From Deinococcus sp. (GTDB taxonomy: Bacteria > Deinococcota > Deinococci > Deinococcales > Thermaceae): a stretch of 17,555 nucleotides of DNA. Location: contig JAMCQK010000081.1 of the NCBI GenBank assembly GCA_023382135.1, forward strand, positions 1 through 17,555. The letters are read 5' to 3'. The stretch's first letter is position 1. Each line of letters begins with the position of its first letter. Of this stretch, positions 13,199 through 17,555 are shown piece by piece. Both the position numbers and the translations under genes were made by a program. The notes under the pieces are model-generated. The model was not told the origin of the DNA, made no database searches, and was given only the letters and a program-made list of their open reading frames with translations.

Positions 13199-15184
13199 AT
13201 GGCGGACAGTTTAGCACAAGGCTTGGCAATCAATGCTATTCGTATGCTTGCGGCGGACGCGGTGGAGCAGGCTAAAAGCGGGCACCCTGGAATGCCTATG
13301 GGGATGGCGGCAGCAGCGTTCGTACTCTGGGCTGAGGTCATGAAGCATAATCCCCAAGACCCCGCTTGGCCAGACCGCGACAGGCTGGTGCTTTCGGCAG
13401 GCCATGGCTCTATGTTGATCTACGCGCTTCTGCACCTTTCTGGTTACAACCTTCCCTTAGAGGAGATTAAACGCTTCAGGCAGTGGGGTTCAAAAACTCC
13501 AGGCCACCCTGAACGCGGCCATACTGTTGGCGTAGAAGTCACTACAGGGCCCTTGGGTCAAGGTATCAGTACAGCGGCCGGGCTGGCATTGGCGGAGAAA
13601 AAGTTGGCAGCGGAATTCAACCAGCAAGGCCATCTTGTGGTAAACCACTTCACCTATGTGCTTGCTTCGGATGGAGACTTGATGGAAGGGGTCTCGGGTG
13701 AGGCAAGCTCGTTAGCGGGGCATCTGGGCTTGGGAAAACTGATTGTTTTATATGACGATAACCAGATTTCGATCGATGGACCGACGACAATTTCTTTTGG
13801 CGAGGATGTGGTGGCGCGTTACCAGGCTTATGGCTGGCAGACGATACGGGTGGAGAACGGCAACGACCTCGAGGCCCTCCGTTCCGCCATCCGGGAAGCC
13901 AAGGCTGACCCCCGCCCCAGCCTGATAGCCGTCAGGACCATTATTGGTTTCGGGTCTCCGGTGCAGGGAACCTCCAAAGCCCACAGCGATGCGCTTGGCA
14001 CCGAGGCGCTGGCCAAGACCCGCGAGACGCTTCGGTGGCCTTACCCACCGTTTGAAATTCCTGCTGAGGTTTACCGGCAGTTTGCGGTAGTGAAGGAGCG
14101 TGGAGAGAAGCTGCAGAGGGAATGGGAGAGAGGCCTCGAGGCCTACCGCCAATCCCACCCGGCGTTAGCGGCCGAGCTTTCCCGGCGCCTAGCCTCAAAC
14201 CTCCCAGCCGGCTTCCACTGGAACGCCGCCCTGCCTAAGTTCGAGCCCGGCGCCAAGCTTGCCACCCGCGCCGCCAGCGGCAAGACGCTCGACGCGCTTG
14301 CTGCTCTGTTGCCAGAACTTACCGGAGGCTCCGCCGACCTGACCCCTTCTAACAACACCAAGGCGGCTGGTATGGAGGACTTTTCCAAAAGCAACCCGCA
14401 GGGACGCTATATTCGCTACGGCGTGCGCGAGCACGCCATGGGGGCCATCCTCAACGGGCTCAACCTTCACGGCGGCCTGCGGGCCTACGCGGGGACCTTC
14501 CTGGTCTTTTCCGACTACATGCGCCCGGCTATAAGGCTTGCCGCGCTCATGAACACGCCAACCATTTTTGTGTTCACCCATGACTCGGTCGCTTTAGGCG
14601 AAGACGGCCCCACCCACCAGCCGGTTGAGCAGCTGATGAGCCTTAGGGCCATGCCCAATCTCTGGGTGGTTCGCCCTGCCGATGCCTCTGAAGCCGCCCA
14701 GGCTTGGCGGCTTGCCTTAGAGCGGAAGGACGGCCCCACCGCGCTTGCGCTCACGCGCCAGGCCTTGCCGGTGCTTGACCGGACCAAACTTGCCCCAGCG
14801 GAAGGCCTTTTGCAAGGCGGCTACGTGATCTCAGAGGCGACAAAGCCCCTGGCCTGCATTGTGGCGACCGGTAGCGAGGTAAGTTTAGGCCTCGAGGCCC
14901 AGTCTTTGCTGGCCCGGCAAGGCCTCGAGGTCCGTGTAGTCAGCCTTCCGTGCTGGGAAGCCTTTGAAGCGCAGCCCGAGTTGTACCGGAACCAAGTTCT
15001 ACCCAGGTCCTTGCCCACGCTTTCAATCGAGGCCGGAGCAACCCTAGGCTGGGAACGCTATGCACACAGGATCATTGGGCTGGACCGTTTTGGAGCCAGC
15101 GCTCCATACCCCGGCGTCTACCAAAACCTGGGTTTTACCCCCGAACGCGTGGCCGCCGAAGTCAAGTTGCTCTTAGGAGAGTAG
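13199..15184 (+). CDS. tkt: Transketolase
   Basis: A 661-residue thiamine-diphosphate enzyme of the pentose phosphate pathway that moves two-carbon ketol units between sugar phosphates. Length is normal. Visible active-site features are H29 (SGHPG), H69 (AGHGS), H103 (PGHPE), the GPLGQG loop (117-122), the ThDP/metal motif SDGDLMEG with N188 (157-188), H262 (KAHSD), the catalytic glutamate E411 in GVREHAMG, and H461 and H473 in THDSVALGEDGPTHQPVEQ-type sequence. The motif begins SDGD where many homologues have GDGD; it still holds the metal-binding Asp. The gene has no ribosome-binding site, and a -10-like hexamer lies 7 nt before the ATG. It heads a same-strand run with a small membrane protein (2-nt gap) and a conserved unknown gene. 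Four of the window's 11 CCTCGAGG octamers lie in it. Confidence 0.97.
   Translation: MADSLAQGLAINAIRMLAADAVEQAKSGHPGMPMGMAAAAFVLWAEVMKHNPQDPAWPDRDRLVLSAGHGSMLIYALLHLSGYNLPLEEIKRFRQWGSKTPGHPERGHTVGVEVTTGPLGQGISTAAGLALAEKKLAAEFNQQGHLVVNHFTYVLASDGDLMEGVSGEASSLAGHLGLGKLIVLYDDNQISIDGPTTISFGEDVVARYQAYGWQTIRVENGNDLEALRSAIREAKADPRPSLIAVRTIIGFGSPVQGTSKAHSDALGTEALAKTRETLRWPYPPFEIPAEVYRQFAVVKERGEKLQREWERGLEAYRQSHPALAAELSRRLASNLPAGFHWNAALPKFEPGAKLATRAASGKTLDALAALLPELTGGSADLTPSNNTKAAGMEDFSKSNPQGRYIRYGVREHAMGAILNGLNLHGGLRAYAGTFLVFSDYMRPAIRLAALMNTPTIFVFTHDSVALGEDGPTHQPVEQLMSLRAMPNLWVVRPADASEAAQAWRLALERKDGPTALALTRQALPVLDRTKLAPAEGLLQGGYVISEATKPLACIVATGSEVSLGLEAQSLLARQGLEVRVVSLPCWEAFEAQPELYRNQVLPRSLPTLSIEAGATLGWERYAHRIIGLDRFGASAPYPGVYQNLGFTPERVAAEVKLLLGE
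14890..14930. repeat. Dispersed palindrome CCTCGAGG (closest pair of 11 copies)
   Basis: Exact CCTCGAGG octamers start at 144, 2250, 3159, 4058, 5192, 7574, 8231, 13867, 14134, 14890 and 14923. Every one is extended to GGCCTCGAGG on one strand or the other. The two listed here are 33 nt apart inside tkt. Copies sit mostly in Leu-Glu codons, but the rsmE copy is read in another frame (Ser-Arg). Confidence 0.75.
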
Positions 15185-15186
15185 AT

Positions 15187-15372
15187 ATGCAAGAGGTTTT
15201 TAAGAACTTGGGTCCATTATTGGTCACGTTTGGGCTGGGGATTGGGCTATTGGGCGGCCTGGTCTATGTGCTGTCCTTGCAGGATGCTGCCCCCAAAATA
15301 TTAGCGCGGATCTTGTGGCTCTCGGGCGCGCTGCTTATCGTTGTGGGCATTTATCGCTGGGTCAGCCGGTAA
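15187..15372 (+). CDS. Small two-helix membrane protein, unknown function
   Basis: A 61-residue protein with two predicted membrane helices, about 8-31 (rich in Gly and Leu) and 39-58, joined by a short loop QDAAPK, and a basic C-terminus RWVSR. I do not recognise the family. The ATG lies 2 nt after the transketolase stop, and AGGAG inside the end of tkt gives a 7-8 nt spacing, so translation is probably coupled to tkt. The good ribosome-binding site and clean helix pattern support a real gene. Nothing in the sequence ties it functionally to transketolase or to the downstream unknown gene. Confidence 0.75.
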   Translation: MQEVFKNLGPLLVTFGLGIGLLGGLVYVLSLQDAAPKILARILWLSGALLIVVGIYRWVSR

Positions 15373-15388
15373 GCTAAAGTGAGCCTGT

Positions 15389-16288
15389 ATGCCAAAACAC
15401 GTGGTCAGTGTGTCTATCGGCTCCTCCAAGCGCAATTCCAAGGCCGAAGTCAACATCGAGGACCTGGGGGAAACTTTTGTCCTCGAGCGCATTGGTACCG
15501 ACGGCTCGTGGGAGAAGGCGGTCGAGCTGGTAAAAGAGCTCGACGGAAAAGTGGATGCTTTTGGCCTGGGCGGCGCCGATCTGTATGTGTGGGCGGGCAG
15601 CCGGCGCTACACCTTCCGTGACTCCCTCCGCATGGCGCGGGCCGCGCTAAAAACCCCCATGCTGGATGGCTCCGGCCTCAAGCACACGCTCGAGCGCAAA
15701 GCGGTGCGTGAACTAGACCCTATCGTGAGCTGGAAAGGCAAGAAGGTCTTGGTGCCCAGCGCGGTGGACAGGTTTGGTTTGGCCGAGGCGCTTGATCAAG
15801 CGGGGGCGAAGGTACTTTACGGCGATCTGGTCTTCGGCCTGGGCCTGCCCATTCCGCTTTACAGCCTCCGGTCGCTGCGTACGCTGGCGTATATTCTTTT
15901 GCCTATCGTTACCCTGCTCCCGTTTAAATGGCTTTACCCAACCGGGGAAAAACAAGAAAAACAAGTACTCGACTGGAGACAGCGCTATTTTCACTGGGCC
16001 GACGTGGTGGCGGGCGACTGGCACTATATGCGCCGCTTCATGCCGCAGGACATGAAAGGCAAGATAGTCCTGACGAACACTACCACTCCGGAAGACCTCG
16101 AGTTCATGCGCACGCGCGGAATCAAAACGCTGATCACCACCACGCCCCGCCTGGACGGCCGCAGCTTCGGCACCAATGTCATGGAAGCCTTTATCGTGGC
16201 GCTTGCGGGCAAGCACCCCTTATCGGAAAGCGAGTATGTGCACTATATTGATAAGTTGGGCCTGCGTCCGCAGGTGACCAAGCTGTAG
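15389..16288 (+). CDS. Conserved protein of unknown function
   Basis: A 299-residue protein of a family that I recall as common in Thermaceae and some Firmicutes, where automatic annotation often calls it quinate 5-dehydrogenase. I see no support for that: no Rossmann GxGxxG nucleotide-binding motif stands out. Conserved-looking blocks are SVSIGSSKRNSKAE (7-20), VDAFGLGGADLYVWAGSRRY (55-74), TPMLDGSGLKHTLER (89-103), a mid-protein hydrophobic stretch at about 163-183, GDWHYMRRFMP (209-219) and SFGTNVMEAFIVAL (259-272). The hydrophobic stretch could be a membrane-associated segment. Only GTGAG is found upstream, a weak ribosome-binding site. It lies 16 nt after the small membrane gene and 8 nt before efp, so it probably shares their transcript. 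Confidence 0.85.
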   Translation: MPKHVVSVSIGSSKRNSKAEVNIEDLGETFVLERIGTDGSWEKAVELVKELDGKVDAFGLGGADLYVWAGSRRYTFRDSLRMARAALKTPMLDGSGLKHTLERKAVRELDPIVSWKGKKVLVPSAVDRFGLAEALDQAGAKVLYGDLVFGLGLPIPLYSLRSLRTLAYILLPIVTLLPFKWLYPTGEKQEKQVLDWRQRYFHWADVVAGDWHYMRRFMPQDMKGKIVLTNTTTPEDLEFMRTRGIKTLITTTPRLDGRSFGTNVMEAFIVALAGKHPLSESEYVHYIDKLGLRPQVTKL

Positions 16289-16296
16289 GAGGCTTA

Positions 16297-16851
16297 ATGA
16301 TCAGCGTTACCGACTTGAGGTCTGGCACCAAGGTGGAAATGGACAACAGCTTATGGGTCTGCGTCGAGTACCAGCACCAAAAAATTGGCCGTGGCGGCGC
16401 CAAAGTAGTGGCAAAGTTTCGCAACCTGGAAACCGGCTCCACCGTGGAGCGCAGCTTTAACTCCGGTGAAAAACTGCAAGACATCTACGTGGAAACCAAA
16501 GACCTTCAGTACCTGTATCCCGAAGGGGACGAACTGGTTTTCATGGACCTGGAAACCTATGACCAGTTCCACGTTTCAAAAAACATTGTCGAAGGCGCGA
16601 AATTTTTAAAAGAAGGCATCACGGCCACCGGGGACATGTACCAAGGCCGCCCCCTGGTGGTAACGGCTCCATTTGTTGTAGACCTCAAAATTATCGATAC
16701 CCCCCCTGGCATACGCGGCGATACAGTCTCTGGGGGAAGCAAGTCCGCAACCCTGGAAACCGGAGCGGTGGTACAGGTTCCGCTATTCATTCAGCCGGGC
16801 GAAGTTATTAAGGTGGATACGCGCACTGGCCAGTACATCAGCCGCGCTTAG
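16297..16851 (+). CDS. efp: Translation elongation factor P
   Basis: A 184-residue EF-P that binds between the ribosomal P and E sites and relieves stalling at polyproline stretches. Three beta-barrel domains are expected (about 1-65, 66-125, 126-184). The tip loop of domain I reads KIGRGGAKV, with Arg at position 32. This is the residue that is lysylated when Lys or rhamnosylated when Arg in other bacteria. The C-terminal family signature is present as DTPPGIRGDTVSGGSKSATLETGA. It resembles the Thermus protein very closely. TAGGAGG lies 5 nt before the ATG, a strong ribosome-binding site. It is 8 nt downstream of the conserved unknown gene and 98 nt upstream of accB; efp beside accBC is a common bacterial arrangement. 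Confidence 0.98.
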   Translation: MISVTDLRSGTKVEMDNSLWVCVEYQHQKIGRGGAKVVAKFRNLETGSTVERSFNSGEKLQDIYVETKDLQYLYPEGDELVFMDLETYDQFHVSKNIVEGAKFLKEGITATGDMYQGRPLVVTAPFVVDLKIIDTPPGIRGDTVSGGSKSATLETGAVVQVPLFIQPGEVIKVDTRTGQYISRA

Positions 16852-16917
16852 GTCTAGTTTAGATTCGTCGTATGGGGTACTTCCTACTCGGCGCAAAGCG
16901 CAAAGGCTGATCACAGG

Positions 16918-16923
16918 TATACT
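16918..16923 (+). promoter_or_regulatory. Candidate -10 element before accB
   Basis: TATACT is one mismatch from consensus and lies 26 nt before the accB ATG, in a 98-nt gap after efp. No good -35 is visible at 16-18 nt. accB also has GAGGTGA as ribosome-binding site, so this would be a conventional leadered transcript. Confidence 0.4.
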
Positions 16924-16949
16924 TGGGGCGGTTTCCACCGAGGTGAGCT

Positions 16950-17441
16950 ATGACGTCTAAGGAGCTAAAACAAATCCTGCAAGCGCTCATCGAGTATCAA
17001 GTATCCGAACTTTCTTTAGAAACGCCCGACTACAAGTTGTCTGTAAAACGTGGCCAGGTCTTGCTTGCGCAGGCCCCAGATTCCAAAATCCCAGTAGTCC
17101 ATGCGCCCGCTGTCCAGATAACCCCCCAGGCCCAGCCGGCTGGACAGAACCACCCTCCTGTCTCGGCTGAGACCGCCCAGGCCGCGGCTGAAAAAGAAAA
17201 ATTAGAAGAAGTACGCGCACCCATTGTGGGCACCTTTTTCCGCTCCCCCTCACCCGAGGCCGAGGCCTTTGTCAAGGAAGGTGACCGGGTGGAAAAGGGC
17301 CAGGTTCTCTGCATTATTGAGGCCATGAAACTGATGAACGAAATTGAGTCCGAATTTTCCGGCACGATTCGCAAAATTCTGGTCCAGAACGCCGAGCCCG
17401 TGGAATACGGCCAGGTGTTGTTTTTAATCGATCCCTCCTAA
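16950..17441 (+). CDS. accB: Biotin carboxyl carrier protein of acetyl-CoA carboxylase
   Basis: A 163-residue BCCP that carries the biotin shuttled between biotin carboxylase and carboxyltransferase in the first step of fatty-acid synthesis. An N-terminal helical region (1-35) leads into a Pro/Ala/Gln-rich flexible linker (about 47-85) and the C-terminal biotinyl domain (about 88-163). The biotinylation site is K127 in CIIEAMKLMNEI. The domain begins VRAPIVGTFFRSPSPEAEAFV, the usual BCCP form. GAGGTGA lies before the ATG, a good ribosome-binding site. accC begins 54 nt downstream. Confidence 0.97.
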   Translation: MTSKELKQILQALIEYQVSELSLETPDYKLSVKRGQVLLAQAPDSKIPVVHAPAVQITPQAQPAGQNHPPVSAETAQAAAEKEKLEEVRAPIVGTFFRSPSPEAEAFVKEGDRVEKGQVLCIIEAMKLMNEIESEFSGTIRKILVQNAEPVEYGQVLFLIDPS

Positions 17442-17495
17442 AGTGCTGAGTCAAGTCTTGCCAACGGAAGAAGGCGCCAGTTGCCAGAAAAAGCT

Positions 17496-17555
17496 ATGTT
17501 CAAGAAAGTGCTGATTGCCAACCGGGGAGAGATCGCCCTACGCATCTTGCGCACG
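17496..17555 (+). CDS. accC: Biotin carboxylase of acetyl-CoA carboxylase, 3'-truncated
   Basis: Only the first 20 codons lie in the window: MFKKVLIANRGEIALRILRT. That is the characteristic N-terminus of biotin carboxylase (VLIANRGEIA-R), which carboxylates the biotin of BCCP using ATP and bicarbonate. The frame is open to the window end. It follows accB by 54 nt, the expected accBC order. No strong ribosome-binding site precedes the ATG. Confidence 0.92.
   Translation, partial: MFKKVLIANRGEIALRILRT

Noticed and set aside
15389..16288. Calling this gene quinate 5-dehydrogenase
   Set aside because: No Rossmann dinucleotide motif or quinate/shikimate dehydrogenase active-site pattern is visible.
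16852..16949. Terminator between efp and accB
   Set aside because: Only 4-bp stems (for example CGGT/ACCG) are present and there is no T-run, so read-through from efp into accB remains possible.
1..17555. CRISPR array, insertion sequence, prophage, tRNA, rRNA or a defence system
   Set aside because: No regularly spaced repeats, transposase or integrase motifs, RNA-gene signatures or defence-type domains were seen; the gene content is mostly housekeeping.

Overview
The window reads as chromosome from a member of the Thermaceae (Thermus/Meiothermus group, Deinococcota). GcvPB, PrmA, RsmE, EF-P and the ba3-type cytochrome c oxidase all follow the Thermus thermophilus proteins closely as I remember them. 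The cbaD-cbaB-cbaA oxidase operon is typical of that group. GC content looks moderate (high fifties by eye), which suits Meiothermus-like genera better than Thermus itself; this is an inference. I see no phage, insertion sequence, CRISPR array, tRNA or rRNA.

Left part (1-4199). The window opens inside gcvPB (glycine cleavage P-protein, subunit 2). A convergent Fur-family regulator follows, with a 14-bp perfect inverted repeat between the two genes. The regulator is divergent from a zinc-type ABC solute-binding protein (znuA-like), and an AT-rich Fur/Zur-type palindrome lies between them. No ABC permease or ATPase gene is nearby. prmA and rsmE, which modify ribosomal protein L11 and 16S rRNA, follow one nucleotide apart. 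After a hairpin-rich gap comes a small lipoprotein gene.

Middle part (4162-9552, minus strand). An RNA-metabolism operon runs rpsO - pnp - rnj - AEC-family permease. It has a clear promoter (TTGACC, 17 nt, TATCCT), a leader that may carry S15 autoregulation, and a strong hairpin between rpsO and pnp. The permease end overlaps the end of the lipoprotein gene by 38 bp.

Right-centre (9602-13128, minus strand). An MFS permease lies downstream of cbaD-cbaB-cbaA. cbaD is only 35 codons long and starts with GTG. Its ribosome-binding site and start codon are present twice in an 18-bp tandem duplication.

Right part (13199-17555, plus strand). Transketolase is followed by a 61-residue two-helix membrane protein, a conserved protein of unknown function, efp, accB and the start of accC.

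Several genes without a Shine-Dalgarno site (fur, prmA, the lipoprotein, the MFS gene, tkt) have a TANNNT hexamer 6-7 nt before the start codon, the arrangement expected of leaderless mRNAs. The decamer GGCCTCGAGG, in one orientation or the other, occurs 11 times. No gene cluster here looks like an undescribed defence or metabolic system. The novel-looking signals are mostly regulatory: the cbaD duplication, the dispersed palindrome, and the rpsO-pnp RNA structures.
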